Shown here piece after piece: positions 1-13,086 of a stretch of DNA of 64,000 bases. The stretch is taken from the NCBI GenBank assembly GCA_964035545.1, contig OZ037766.1:30675274-30739273 (forward strand). The letters are read 5' to 3'. A program made the translations under genes and the position numbers. This DNA is from Bugula neritina (lineage: Eukaryota > Bryozoa > Gymnolaemata > Cheilostomatida > Bugulidae). The stretch's first letter is position 1. Each line of letters begins with the position of its first letter. The notes beneath the pieces are model-generated. The model was given only the letters and a program-made list of their open reading frames with translations, searched no databases and had not been told where the DNA came from.

Positions 1-1557
1 GTTACTTTATTATGTTGTGAAAGTCGAATAAAGTTGTATCAAATGCTGCTCAGATATTTTTAAAAACCAAAAAGCCCCATAGTGTTCTGTAAAAATACAC
101 TATCAAATGGATTACGGTTAAATATGACAACATCTACCACTTTAGAGATTGTCACAATATTCAGTCCAATCTTTGACGCACCATTTAAAAACATACAGAT
201 TGCATATTACACAGACAGTAACTTATAACTGATGCCTGCAAGCTTATTAAATGTCTTGATCAAACATCGGGAAGGGGGGACACAAATCGATTTAGCCTTC
301 ACTAGAATATATAGCTATCAGTTTTTTTTAGTAGATACTTCACATTTTAGTGAGATACCAAAATCAACCTCAATGCTGTAACCACTATATATTATTACTA
401 TTATTTTAATTGCTTGTCAGAATGTTCATCAAATATTACAAATGCTCTTCCTTTTCCAACTAACCTAAAGTACAGGTTCTCAGACTGCTACCAAACACAG
501 TTCCCCATTTTACCACATTCGTCCACTCTGTCTTCTGTCTATAGCAGTTGGTTATATTGACAGCAACATCACCATAGGAAATTTCTAAACAATACAATTA
601 AATCATTTCTAAGTAAGCCATTATTATATCCAGAATGTTCCATTTAGAAATAGGTATGTGTCTGATTACCATGCAAGTGTTTGACTTACCAACTCTACAA
701 AAATCCAACCAGTTCATGGTATATATAGTAATTAAATCTCAGATTTAGTATGGCATACATGTCAAATGTTTGAATATCTGAAGGCCATGCTTAGAAAGAC
801 TTCAAGAACTAAGTTTTATTGCAATACAATGAACACCCCCAAACTATGTTATAGCCAGAACAAAAATAATGCATGCTTTCTTTGCCTTGCTTAAAAAATT
901 TTACCATCAGGCAAAATGGCTTATGAGAGCAAGAATTTCGGTATAAGGGTACAATTTACCAAACTTGTCAAACATAGAACAGCTTGGAGTATCTCATCCA
1001 CCTATAATTATATCACAGTTTTGTAGTATTAAAATGCATGTGATTTACGCATTGTCCTGTGTAATTAAATCTCAGATTTAGTATGACATACATGTCAAAT
1101 GTTTGAATATCTGAAGACCATGCTTAGAAAAACCTCAAGAACTAAGTTTTATTGCAATTTAATAAACATCCCCAAACTATGTTTTAACCAGAACAAAAAA
1201 GATTCTTTGCCTTGCTTAAAAAATTTTACCATCAGGCAAAATGGCTTATGAGAGCAAGAACTTCGGTATAAGGGTACAATTTACCAAACTTGTCCAACAT
1301 AGAATGGCTTGCAGTATCTCAACTATAAAGGAAAGTTAAAATGCATCTGCAACCTACACAGCACAATATATGAGAGATATTTAAACCAGTTCACTGTGTT
1401 TATGTCCAATTCTATCTCTGCACATCTCTATATCCCACAGAAAAGCTAATGGAGAAATTGCATAAACTTATAGTTGAAACTTATTTTTAACACTTTTACA
1501 ATGTATAGTAACGCAGTAAAACAGTGAAAATAAACACAATATATGGATATAACATAC
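1..1557. other. Non-coding AT-rich flank left of the ErbB-like exon
   Basis: No exon could be supported here on either strand. The stretch should include the intron that follows the minus-strand ErbB-like exon. Further exons of that gene are expected at lower coordinates or beyond the window. A large tandem duplication sits inside (728-1321). Confidence 0.5.
728..1321. repeat. Two-copy direct duplication, about 265 bp each
   Basis: Copy A (about 728-999) and copy B (1061-1321) start with the same GTAATTAAATCTCAGATTTA and stay clearly alignable to a shared end near AGTATCTCA. They differ by scattered substitutions and small indels. About 60 bp of unrelated sequence lies between. No terminal inverted repeats or coding sequence were seen, so this looks like an old segmental duplication or two copies of an unknown non-autonomous element. 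Confidence 0.8.
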
Positions 1558-1959
1558 CGCGAAGTCTACTCAGTCCAATTCCTTGCGTCAGTGTACCATA
1601 GTAAACTAGCTGTAGGGCAAATTCAGTAGGATGCAACTTTTTGCCACCAATTGTTGTGAGACTTGCCAAAGCAGGTGGCTTTGTGTCAAATCTAAATCTG
1701 CTGTTTGTTGCTATGAAAACTGAACGCGAAACGTCAACTATTGAATCTAGAAATGTTAACTTCGAGTCGTAGTAGAAGATGCTTGAATCAACATATACCC
1801 CACCGCCAACAATATATTTGCAGTGGCGGTAACGTCTTAGCAGATATTTATAAAATTGATTTCCATATCCACTATATATATTTCCATAAGGTTTCAGGTT
1901 TCTGTACGATCTCTCCAGGGTTCTGTTGGTCTGGCCTTGGCATACTTGACTTAAAAGCT
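1558..1959 (-). CDS. Exon of an ErbB/EGFR-like receptor, L1 (receptor L) domain; partial gene
   Basis: This is a single internal exon on the minus strand, with acceptor ATTTACAG before 1959 and donor GTATGT after 1558. It is 402 nt, entered in phase 1 and left in phase 1, and encodes about 133 residues. It opens with VCQGQTN, close to the VCxGTxN start of ErbB L1 domains. Next come the central Cys and turn (HCKYIVGGGVYV) and the core LTFLDSIVDVSRSVFIATNSR, which resembles the ErbB pattern LSFLxxIxEVxGYVLIAxN. It ends with an IxGxxL turn, FALQLVYY and GIGLSRLR. The insulin-receptor L1 domain is a weaker alternative. In the family this domain binds ligand outside the cell. The signal-peptide exon (expected above 1960) and the furin-like, transmembrane and kinase exons (expected to the left) were not found. 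Confidence 0.65.
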
Positions 1960-2976
1960 CTGTAAATCGAATAAACATGCATATCTTACAACTAAAAATA
2001 CATTTGTGTGCGGGGGGGGGGGTTATCCTCCCATATTTTGTTACTTGCGTAGAGGAATTATCTTTTCTTAAAAAGCTATTTTATCAGATATACTTACAAA
2101 CTTTGAAATTGCTACCCTGCCATCTGCTGGTTTCATCAGAATTGACGTTGCGACAAGCAGGTTTTTGAATTAATTTACTAGGCCTTAAAAAACACAAAAG
2201 CTGTTGGAATTCCAATGAAGTAAAGTGTTAAAATTTGATGAGATTGCTGCAGCAACTCTGGCGTACCACATGCACACTGTGACTGCAATCATTGTAAATT
2301 TTCATGGGACTAGTTTCAATGCAATTTCATGTATATCAGTTTGAGCTCATGTAATTTTTTAATATGAAAAAGAAGAAATTTTGCTTTGAAATACAAGTGC
2401 AGTACACTTTTGCTTTATATAGCCTATGAAACCATGTTCATTTTTCGTCAAACTTTATAATAGTTAGCATTGATTGCTTCAATTTCAACTTTTATAGTCT
2501 TTTATAAAGACTAGCAGCATAAAAACAGTGATCACAATTTTATAACATAGTTTTCACTGTTTATCAAACATTCTACTTTTGTGTGTGTAAACCTTCACCA
2601 GGGTTTACATATTTGATTTTTTTACTTGATGTGTTGATAAACATCAAATATATGTTCATATAATGTTATCTAACTTACCTGAGAGCTCTTGGCCTTCAAC
2701 TGTAGCATGTAACACACAGCAGGTTATAAAGTATTTGAGTATGAAACTATATAAATTCATAGTGATGTTAGTTTGACTATAGTCTATTATACTTATAGTA
2801 GCAGTATGTAGGAAGTTTACATTGGGGGCAACAATTAATTTTTCTAATATCTAAACTATTGTATACTATAATACACAATAATTATGTTCTGTTACGTACT
2901 ACAAACAGTTTAAATGTTTACAGAATCATTCAACAATAAACTTTTAGTGGCGTGTCTACGCAGGTGAGTAAATCTT

Positions 2977-3139
2977 GTAGTATATGAGTAATATGGCTGT
3001 TGACATGTGTAAGCAGGTGGATATAATTATACTATATAGTATGAGTAATATAGCTGTTGACATGTTTATACAGATAGATATACTGTGTAGTACCCATGAG
3101 TAATATGTGTAGCTGTTGACACTTGTAAGCAGGTGGATT
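2977..3139. repeat. Degenerate tandem repeat, about 3 units
   Basis: The words GAGTAATAT, AGCTGTTGACA and TAAGCAGGTGGAT recur three times with small length changes, giving units of roughly 55 to 65 bp. Non-coding. Confidence 0.65.
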
Positions 3140-3369
3140 TACAGATAAAAGTTGTAAAATTACTATCAGTAAGTACAATGTTGACAAGGAAGAGAAGGCT
3201 ATAGAATAGTATGGATATGTATGCAGGAGAATAAAAGAGGAAGGCATAAAGAGTGTTAGTAGCAACAGTGTTGAAGGCAAAAAAGAAGGGGAAAACTCCG
3301 ACATAAGATCATATATGAGACTAGGTGGATGGATTCATCACTTGTTTCATCTCATATAACTCTTCTATT

Positions 3370-3725
3370 ATAGAGAAGTTAAATAGTGGGGATACACAAC
3401 CATGTATAATGCGTATTATTGTGGGGATGTAACTCCACATGCAATATGTACTATAGTGCTGGTAAATATGTATATGTAGGCTATTATAGTGTAGCTAACC
3501 ATGTATAATATGTATTATAAATTGGAGAAAAACCCATGTATAAAATATGATATATAACCATAATAATATAATATAATGCATTTATAAGGTAACCATGTAC
3601 ATCATGTATCATAGAACTGGTGAAGATGTATATGTATTATAGAGTAGTGATTAATGTGTATTGTGCACTATTGTGGAGCCTTAACCTAGATGTAGTATGT
3701 ATTATATTATTGGAGATAACCATTT
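3370..3725. repeat. Degenerate ACCATGTATAATATGTATTATAG repeat zone
   Basis: Variants of CCATGTATAATATGTATTA followed by a GTGGGGAT/TGGTGAAGAT-like spacer recur at irregular 45 to 65 bp spacing. This is an old, diverged minisatellite. Confidence 0.5.
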
Positions 3726-5017
3726 ATTATATGATGCATTTAATACACTTATAAAGCATAAAAACAATGTATCATATGTAGCAAAATATTCTATATATTT
3801 GCTGTTACGTTACAGTAGTATTTATTACAACACTTGGCAGCTAAACACAAGTACTTTTAGCTGCCATCTTCTCATGGGGAGACAATTACACAAAACAAGA
3901 AACTGTCTCAGAAATAAGACTTGATATTTTATTACAATTTATAATATCCTTTCATAGTTGAGAAAAATATGCAGATGTTATATATTTGTGCAAATATGCA
4001 GAACAGAGTTAGTGAAATATATGAAATGTTTGTGTGCTGCATCCTCGTATACAACAAATAAAAAAGAAATCTCATATTGAAAGAGCAGAGAACTACGTCA
4101 CTATCCAATCATATAGCCATCAAAATAGGAATTATAATTTTCGATAAAAGCAGAACATAAAATAAAATATATAATGCAAATTATTAAGATAGAATAATGA
4201 ATGTTCAATACAGTAGATAAGTAGAATGTTGTAAAGATAAAAATTCTGAACCTGAATCAAAATTAGCTCATTGCAGATGGACACAACTATCATGAAATAT
4301 ATTAGAAATAAATGAGTGAAATAAATGATATTTTCAAAACTAAAACCATGACTAAAATTATATACAAGTATATTATTTACTTGGAACCGACTATCAATTA
4401 CTAGGGTAAATCTCATGCTTTATACTACAGCCTTTGTGATTCAGAAACTATTTGCAGTTTTTCTAATGAAAGTAGAACTTTTATGGATAAGAGACACATG
4501 AATTGTTCTTTAAACACTACCTCAGAATGCAAATCACAAATACCTCTAGAGTGATAATAATCATTGTGATAATAAACAACACCTCTAGATCACTAGTGAT
4601 AGTGATAATAAACTTTGTTTAGCTTAAAATTAAAACGAAAAGTTTTTAATAAGTAGAAGGAAACAATTTACAAAAATAGAAATAGTGGAGCTAGCACAAG
4701 CAAGGCTAACCAGCGCTCACCATCTAATAAACGGAGTAAAGCTGTATGGGCATCAAATATAATGTAAAGGCACTTTAAAGTAATTTAAACTTGAGGCAGG
4801 GTGAGTTTTACTAATCAGATCTAGATAGTGAGCTGGCAGTTTGATGAGTGACTCCAAATTGCAAGAGGTAAATCTATTAAGTATATAGTTGAAAGCATCT
4901 AGGTACAGCTCTGTTGGGAATTCATGGGAATACCCAAACAGTGGTGTAGACTAAGAGGGGGGGGTCGAGGGGGTCCGCTGCTGAAGACGGCGCTGAATGA
5001 GACTGATACAGGAGTCG

Positions 5018-8000
5018 CTACAACACTTCGTCAATGAGGGGGGACAGGACAGGGTTGAGCTCAGCTTTCCCGGCATACAGGAGTCGTCTCATCATCTCAC
5101 TGTGCTCTCTGAGATCGGGCAGAATAAGTAGAGTCTCGGCTAACTTACCGGGAGATTTGGGATGGTTCTTGTTCAGCGTGTATTGAAGCAGCTAAAAATA
5201 ACATCGATATAATGAGAATAAAACTCAATAGAAAAACATGAACTAAATGATACCAGCTAATAGTAAAGTATGTTTGATTTTCTAATTTTATGTTTGTAAG
5301 TGACCAATCAGTGCTGCTCTCACACAAACAACCAATCAGCACTGCTCTCACACAGATAACCAATCAGCACTGCTCTCACACAAACAACCAATCAGCACTG
5401 CTCTCACAAACACTGAACTCCAATCCATTCTGCTTTCACCTGGCATGGTAAGAAGGAAACAGTTTCATGACTTATGTCTAGAAATAGGTAAGAAGTAAGA
5501 CACCTGTAACATGTCATCTTGTAGCGATTCCACCTTAGCTGGTTCTTCCAACCCTTCGCGGTCGGCTGATAGAACTATGAAAGCTATGAGCACATTTACA
5601 TCTTCTAGTGTGTAGTTTGCTTTGAGCAGTCTAGCCATGATTCTGTAACGGAGAGTAGAAGAATTACAACTGCTATCATCTCATGACTGAACACATATAG
5701 TACGTCTGAGTGCTCTGTATCTATAGACTTCATTGTAGTCTGGTTTCTTACTGGGTAGTCAAATGACTTATTGAAACAATTATGAGGCAATTGGTATCAA
5801 GTAACCCAACAATATAACGAAATACATGCTTAAAACTTGTTCTAGTTTTCCTGGCTCAATCACAGTTGTTAGAAGCTGATCACACCATATATGAAGAGAC
5901 TAACAGTCATTCCCTATGATAGAAATCGGTGAAAAATTAGCATCAAAAAATAATTTATTAGAATTTCTTAGCAAGCAAAAAGTAAAAATCTAAATGTATA
6001 GCTTCCCTAGATGTTCTATAAATAGTATCTGAATGACACAGTACACAGAAATATCCCAGCTATACTTGTGTGTTATGCCTATAGTACTATTTTTCATACA
6101 TACTTACATGTTATGTTCGTCATTAAACTTAGTAGTGAAAGCACCATGAGGGAACATGTTGATGGGTGTCAGTACCAATTCCTTGGTCTGTTCGCAGAAC
6201 ATGCAAATCAGGTGCTTGTCAATCCGGCAGGATGGATGACTATAAATGTGCCAATAAAATATAACGTATTACGTTACACAGTACTATTAATATATCATAT
6301 TACATTGTTTGCACCATGGCAACCTGTATAGTTGTAAGCTTGCATCTGCACACAATATGCTTACAGAGCTGTTTGAGGAAAACTATTGTCATAACTTACA
6401 TAAGGCATACTAGTCATTAATCAACTGTCCATCCCAAAGCTAATCAGAGGCAGAATAAAGTGCATTTTTATTCATTATAAATAAAAACAAACCTTCAAGT
6501 TGACAAATATTTTTTCATGCCACCAAATTAAGGGAATTTCACAAGAGCTCAGCCACAAAATGCAATCATGCTGTTTGACAGATTGCCAGGTTGATATGAT
6601 TGGACAGAAACGTTAATGCTTCCACCTAATTAACCACGTATTTGCTGTGACATGATAAATTTAAATACGTCTTCTCAATCTATTTTCACATGCATGAGTC
6701 ACAGCATGTCTTACAATTTTAAAAAAAAATGACAAAAGTTTGATTATATATTATATATATATCATATATTACATAAGAGGGCAGACAACTCACGCCATGA
6801 TCGTAGACACCTCTACCCGAGCTCCTTTCAGCAGAATTATCCTGTCATTCAGGAGGAGATCATTGAAGCCGGGAAGTTGTTTTGCGAACTTTGTCAGCTC
6901 TACGAACAGGATCTCTGCCACCATCATCCAGTTCTCCCAAAGAAGGTTCACGGCTCTAACATCCTTCCAGGTTTGACCTTCACCTTCAAGGATAAACGGC
7001 GTGGAGTGATGTACTCCGTTACTAGTGGGCGAAACCTGACTGTCTTCGGGTACCTGGGCCGGATCCAAGGCCGGAGTGTCAGATATGTTCAACGAAAAGG
7101 GAATACATTCTCGACTCTTTAGTGATGGAGGTAGTTGGTTGGCCAGGTGGGCAGAAGTGGCAGCATTTATTGCGGCTGCAGCGCGCTTCAATTCGACAGC
7201 ATCCGACAGGTTGTCGCAGAAACTCTTGAAGAGCTGTTGACCAGTAGGTCCCGGGGCGTATATCGGGTGATTGGGAATTATGTCCCCTGGACAGTGCTCT
7301 TCCACAAGCTTATCTATTCGATTATATATCTCCTCTTTCTGTGCCATGAATGAATTCATTTCAGGAAAATATTCGGCTGAAAGCTGATTTATGAGTTTTA
7401 GTTTCTCTTCTAGAAACGTAGTGTTGGCGGGAGACGGTGAGCGCACTTGGGGTTCAGTTTTGACGGTCACTTCCTCTCCCTTGATTTCCTTCGTGTACTG
7501 AGTTCTCCTTTCATGGGTGTACCTGCCTTTCTTACTCGCTACAAAATGAAAATATACAATATTTAGATATATCTTTAGAGTTATCCTCCCAATATAGGCA
7601 CCGACTTTCAAAGACACCATAGAGAATAGTCGGCTGGCAGAGGAAAACGAGTAGTTTTAGCTGCAGAATCATTTAGTTACAGCAGCAGTAATTTATTCAT
7701 TTATTCATACTATTGGTGTGTGATTTTGGGTGAAAAATCGAAATTTGTGGGAGAACACAACCCCATATTGTTTATAATGCACAAGTTTTTGGAAAAATTA
7801 TCTGGCAGTTAAAATTGTACAAAACTTTTAAGTTAAAGATTTAAAACACGTTAATGAACCATATTCTAATATATATCAACTTGATATAGTTTTCATTAAA
7901 TGGTAAAATATTTTCGAAAGAATTTGAATCTTGGAAATCGGCCTCTAGTCTTAGCCTTAGCTATCTAGAGATTTAGTCAACATATTATTTAGCATAAAAT

Positions 8001-9524
8001 GCTTCACTAAACAGAGAAGAAACTGTGTGAGAATTTCAGCACATAAAATTTAAAGCACATCACAAAAAGTATTGTAAATAAAATTATTTAGCCAATAAAA
8101 GGAGTTGCCTGCTTTGTATAAGGTCATGTTAATGCATAGATAAATCTGCAAGTATACCCACATTACAAAACTCTCAGTGCTGGTGAATTATAGTTAAGAA
8201 GCTATTTCATAGTTAAATTCATTACCCAGAGAAAACCTTCTCATCAGGGACATTGTTTGTGGATGTGATATATAATATTACTGTTATATATAACAACATT
8301 ACGAGAAAGATTATAATGCAATTCATTTATGAGTTGATCAAGGCTACGCGAGAGCTCACCGGACTTGGTCATGCCCGCCTTCAGACACTGAGTCATCCTA
8401 CAGGGAACACAGGCTAGTCTCCCCCTCACTAGGGCCGTGCATCCTCCGTTGTTGGGGCACGTCTTAGATTGGTAGTCTTTGCTCGTACAGCGACGGAAAA
8501 AAGCCTTGCAAGCCTCACATGTATTGGCTCCTGAAAAGTAATATATAACTATCAGAGTACTGAGTAGTATATAACTATCAGAGTACTGAGTAGTATATAA
8601 CTATCAGAGTACTGAGTAGTATATAACTATCAGAGTACTGAGTAGTATATAACTATTAGAGTACTGAGTAATATATAACTATCAGAGTACTGGAATGTAA
8701 AGAAAATTTTTGTTACATTATGTTGTTAGGTTAAAAATATGTTAATTTTTTAAAACTAAAATGCACGATTTTAAACAGCTGAGACCTTGATATTTTCAGT
8801 ACTTTACAGCCGTACTATATACATTAATATTAATTACATTGAAAACATTTCAGCTTTCAACCAGTGCAATAATTGTCACAAGTATATGTTGAAATTTTAA
8901 AAAGATGAAATTATGCACTATTTAAAGAGAAAAAAACTCAATGAGGGTATGAACGAGATTTTTGAAAAGTGGTTTCATTTCAAAAATATTAGTACGTACC
9001 ATTTACTATATCAAAAACTAAATGTCTGTCTATTTTTCCTTCATGGAAAATATTGCCTATATTTATAACTACACTTTATACAGTAGCTGAAACATGCACG
9101 AAGTTGAAAAAAAATAGACCAAATTTTTTTTACATATATCTGCAATGATTTCCCATAACATCCACATAGCATTTTGAACTGCAGTGTAAACACCGCATTA
9201 ATTATTGCAAAAAGTGTAATCTGCAGCCAACATTCTAACAATCGGATTTGAAGAAGTAGCGGAAACCTGCAAAAACTACGAAACCATAAAGCAGTTGGGC
9301 TATTCACCATAGTGGAAGCCGGATGCTATACCACCGCATATACGACACGGTGGAAGGAAACTCGTCACAGAAGAGCTCTTTGGTGCAGGAGGTGAAGATT
9401 GAGATTCCAATGATGATTGGCTAGGTGTGGACGTTGAAGTGGGCGTGTCTATACTATCTGAAGTGGGCGTGCCCAGACTGTCTGATGTGGGCATGTCAAG
9501 ACTATCCAATGAATTAGAATCCAT
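5018..9524 (-). CDS. Nuclear receptor (DNA-binding plus ligand-binding domains), six coding exons
   Basis: Ligand-regulated or orphan transcription factor of the nuclear receptor superfamily, 525 aa. Coding exons on the minus strand: 9308-9524, 8360-8530, 6794-7538, 6108-6239, 5504-5642, 5018-5191. All phases agree. The start ATG lies 9 bases inside an exon whose acceptor follows 9533, so a non-coding 5' exon lies upstream. Residues 1-59 are Ser/Thr/Pro-rich with a repeated PTSDS motif. The DNA-binding domain (about 60-128) starts CRICGGIASGFHYG, has P-box CEACKAFF, and a second finger with correct Cys spacing (CPNNGGC, CVPCRMTQC). A hinge SKKGRYTHERR follows. The ligand-binding domain carries the helix 3-5 signature FAKQLPGFNDLLLNDRIILLK and ends in an AF-2 helix PLIDEVL. 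The long H1-H3 segment is Ser/Pro-rich. The P-box EACKA is like ERR (NR3B), while the ligand-binding domain looks more NR1-like. Subfamily is unresolved. Confidence 0.93.
5303..5414. repeat. 28-bp minisatellite, 4 copies, in nuclear receptor intron 5
   Basis: Unit ACCAATCAGCACTGCTCTCA plus CACAAACA, four near-identical copies. Every unit carries a CCAAT pentamer. It lies between the last two coding exons and does not contain exon sequence. Confidence 0.9.
8536..8692. repeat. 26-bp minisatellite, about 6 copies, in nuclear receptor intron 1
   Basis: Unit TATAACTATCAGAGTACTGA plus GTAGTA, about six copies. It starts within 10 bases of the acceptor of the second zinc-finger exon (minus strand). 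Confidence 0.9.
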
Positions 9525-12500
9525 TGCAGACAACTGAAAATACATAAAACAATAATATTACTGATAATAAAATGCAAAAAATTTTCAATTGAAAACATAT
9601 TTTCGACAAATTTCAATTGAGCAACTTGTTTGGCAAGTGAGAAAAGGTAACACATTGGACCTGGCGAGTTATAAAACGGACATCATATATGCCTGCATAT
9701 AGATTAATTATCAAAACAGTATTTTTCATGAGAATATGGCTGATAGTGTGATGGAATTTTGGCAATCATCAGCTCCTCTTTGAACTGTTTCCTAAAACGA
9801 GTCACCTAGCATAAACTTGGTGCTGAAAACAGTCTCAGTGTGACGCACTTTAGTTTCATAACAGCAATTTTGAGCGAGGTGGAGCACTTTTTCAAAATTA
9901 GGCAATAATTCTCAGGTATGAGAGTGAGGTCATGTGGAGCAAAAAATCCTTAGCAAAGTAATTTCAACAACTGCGTGAAAACTATGTATTGAAGAAAAAC
10001 ATCTCTAAAATCAGGTTAGATATTGTTTTACTTCATTTTACAACGCATAAGCAAATAAATTTGTATCCGTAGAAAATGGATAATAAGCAGTAAAAATATT
10101 GTACTACTACACAAAGTGTTCTATAGGTTGTAACGTACAAATGCAACTATTTGGATATCAATTTATTCAATTTAGAGAATTTCAGTAGTTTTGAATTGTA
10201 TATTAAAAACATCAGTTTGGAACAAAAATGATAAGTTAGTTAGTCATTACATCATGCAGTTGGTTGTCAGTCAAAATAGTATTTTAATGAGTGTAAATTA
10301 ATAATATACAAGTTGAAGAGTACGTGAATACAGTTAGTTATTAGTGACACTAACAGTACATCCCCCAATACTACCCATACTGTATAATTTTATTGGAGTA
10401 AGTTTTGGTTGAGATTAATTCATGTGGTTAGGGCAGAACCTCTGGAGACATTGAAGGTTGATTCAACAGGTCCGTACACTTGGAGCAGGTTATGTGGTGC
10501 CAAGCATGCATATCACTTAGCGATTTGTTATACAGCATTACTTCCAAGTCACATGTTCTAATAGATGAACTCATTAAATGAATTTGCCAGCCGTTATCAT
10601 GAACACTGCCATGTTAGTGAATTATACAATCTATCATTATAGATAAACAAATAGTTTCGAAATGATATATTATATTGCATAGGCATTATTATTATAAATT
10701 ATATTGTAATTACACCAACATGGTGTCATTTCTTAGGTTTTGCAATAATTGTGGATTATCAGGGCTATGAAAGATCAATAATCTATTATAGTACGCAGTT
10801 CAATATTCTTTTAATCACTGTCTAAGTAGCATGGACTACATAATCTGACAGGATGATTTAAGGTCTGGTCACTTGTGTTTATTGCATTTAAACTCTAACA
10901 AATTTAAATCAAATTATACGAGGAAATCAAGGCCATGTAGAAACAATTGATCTAACAGGAAGTTAACGGTTCAAATTGGGGACAGTTTTTGATAACACAG
11001 CATTGAATTTCCTGTTAAGCAAAAAGTATGACAAACTGTATAATTATATGAATTAGCAACAGCATGAATCTCAGTATTTGATGGGTCATCAAATGTGTAT
11101 TGTAGAATAAATTTCTGAGTCATCCGGTACAGACTGTCTAAAACGCAAAATTTGCGACTAGTATTCGATTCAACAGCTTAGAAAACATTTATAGAATGCA
11201 GAGTTCAAGTTAACAATTGACTAAAAGTTTTGAACAAATTGTTACTAATATCTGTACATTATACTCAACCATCACTAACCGTAGTAAGTTACTACAAGTA
11301 AGGCTAGTAAACTTTTAGGAAATGTAGCCAGGAAAGCAGCAGCACAAAAGGGAAATTAAAACACAAAATTTGTTTACTTAAGAATTAGTTTAAATACAAT
11401 TTTCAATTTCTGCTGCACCAAATCTATATTATATTACTTTATAAATTCATGTTATATGCTAAATTTTTTGAAGAAAAATTATTAGTTTAAAAATTACCAA
11501 ATTTTAAAATTTATATACCACATTTAAGCTCACTATAAATTTCGAGACACCTGATTGGTTAAACTCAAATTGTATGGTAACATTACCCAGTAATATAACA
11601 AAAGTATATTAATAATTACAAACAACAGAAATATTTAGCACATAATAAAACGAATTGAGGGCCTATAGTGAAAGCTGTGAGCACAGACTGTATTGACGAA
11701 GCCTTATATGGAGTTATATTGCATAGCCTACTTAAAATAATTTTTATTTTAATACTTTCTTAAATAAATATTAAAAAGAAACATTACATCAGAATATTTT
11801 AATAATTATTTTAAATATCAACTCTCATACTGCTTTATTATTTTTCATGTAACCCTATTCACAACCCCCATCAGTTTTTCTAATTCCTAATGTGTTTGAT
11901 TTAAGCAGTTTAAACTGTCACATCTAAGAATTTTGTCAACTTCAAAGTAATTCTCTACTCTTTATTTTAAACATATTTAAAATGACAATTGAGAAAATCC
12001 TAAACTAACGCACTATTTGACAATAGTTTACTAGCCGATAATTAAGACAGACAAGTATCAGCATAGTTTCAATTATAGGACAGAACTATAAAAATTATTT
12101 CAATGCAGTATTAGAAAAACTTCATTTTAAATTACAAATCTAGTTGTCAAAGTTCAACAAAATATACGTAATTATAGGCAAGCAAAGTAACTTAGAAATG
12201 TCATAAAAACTCGGTATGAATACAAGTTTTTAATCATAAGTGAATAAACATATTTAACAGAAATTATTAATTTAAAGGTAATATTTTGAGGTTTTAGAAG
12301 TATCAGAGGCTGTAAATCAAAACAAGCTGCTCATAAATGTTAATTTAAATTATAATATTTTTAATCAAATTAATAGAAAAAACTTGATTAATTATAAAAG
12401 TTGAGATGATATGGCTCAGTCCAGTTTATTTAGTACGAACTTAATTTGAGTTTGCCAGTTTATATATTGTTTGTTTTTACATATTTGTGATTGAATATGA

Positions 12501-13086
12501 ATATCAAGTGAGAATGATAGTTTCTAAATTCATACTATTCCTTCATTTTAATTATGATTATAATGAAAAATGACACATTAAAATAATTGTAGCAATAAAC
12601 ATTCCATTTGATTATTGTCAATATTCATCATATCCTAAAAATTATAATTACAGTCTTAATGGTTGCAACGAATATGATTGTGATAATGGTGATAATCACC
12701 ACATTCACTTTAAACACTTAATAATATAAATATCATAAACTTAAATTGAACAATCAATAATATCAATATTACAACATTTAATTACTAAACCTGAAATCAA
12801 CTTTTACTTTTACAGTTACTGTAACTTTGAAATTTTTAGGACGATGACCAATTGTGAATAATATCCACTATTATAATATTCAACTACCTCAGTTATATAC
12901 TTCAGCAGTTACAACAACTTAGAGCCAGTGAGTAACTTCATAAATTTAGATAAAATACAAAAAAAATCTACTTGAAAAATTACATTTTTTCACGATTAGT
13001 TTCACAAATAGTAGGAGTTAATTAAAATTGAGTTCAATGAGTTAAATATCAAAGTCAATCCGAATACTGTTATATTACTATTTTCC

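Larger units (their letters stand above)
1960..5017. other. Intergenic or intronic AT-rich stretch
   Basis: No supported exon. It should hold the upstream part of the ErbB-like gene and the 3' flank of the nuclear receptor. A hydrophobic 90-residue minus-strand ORF (3032-3304) could mimic a signal peptide, but no donor in the needed phase was found. An 11-base poly-G run lies at 2012-2022. Two degenerate repeat zones are listed separately. Confidence 0.5.

Noticed and set aside
447-560. Further minus-strand ErbB-like exon (W-rich frame)
   Set aside because: The phase does not match the donor at 1558, and the peptide lacks the expected NNPxLC motif.
3032-3304. Signal-peptide exon of the ErbB-like receptor
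   Set aside because: The ORF is hydrophobic, but no donor in the needed phase (one base before the junction) was found, and it overlaps repeat sequence.
7539-7620. N-terminal extension of the nuclear receptor hinge exon to an upstream Met
   Set aside because: A clean acceptor (TTTTGTAG) at 7539 and phase agreement with the zinc-finger exon show that this part is intron.
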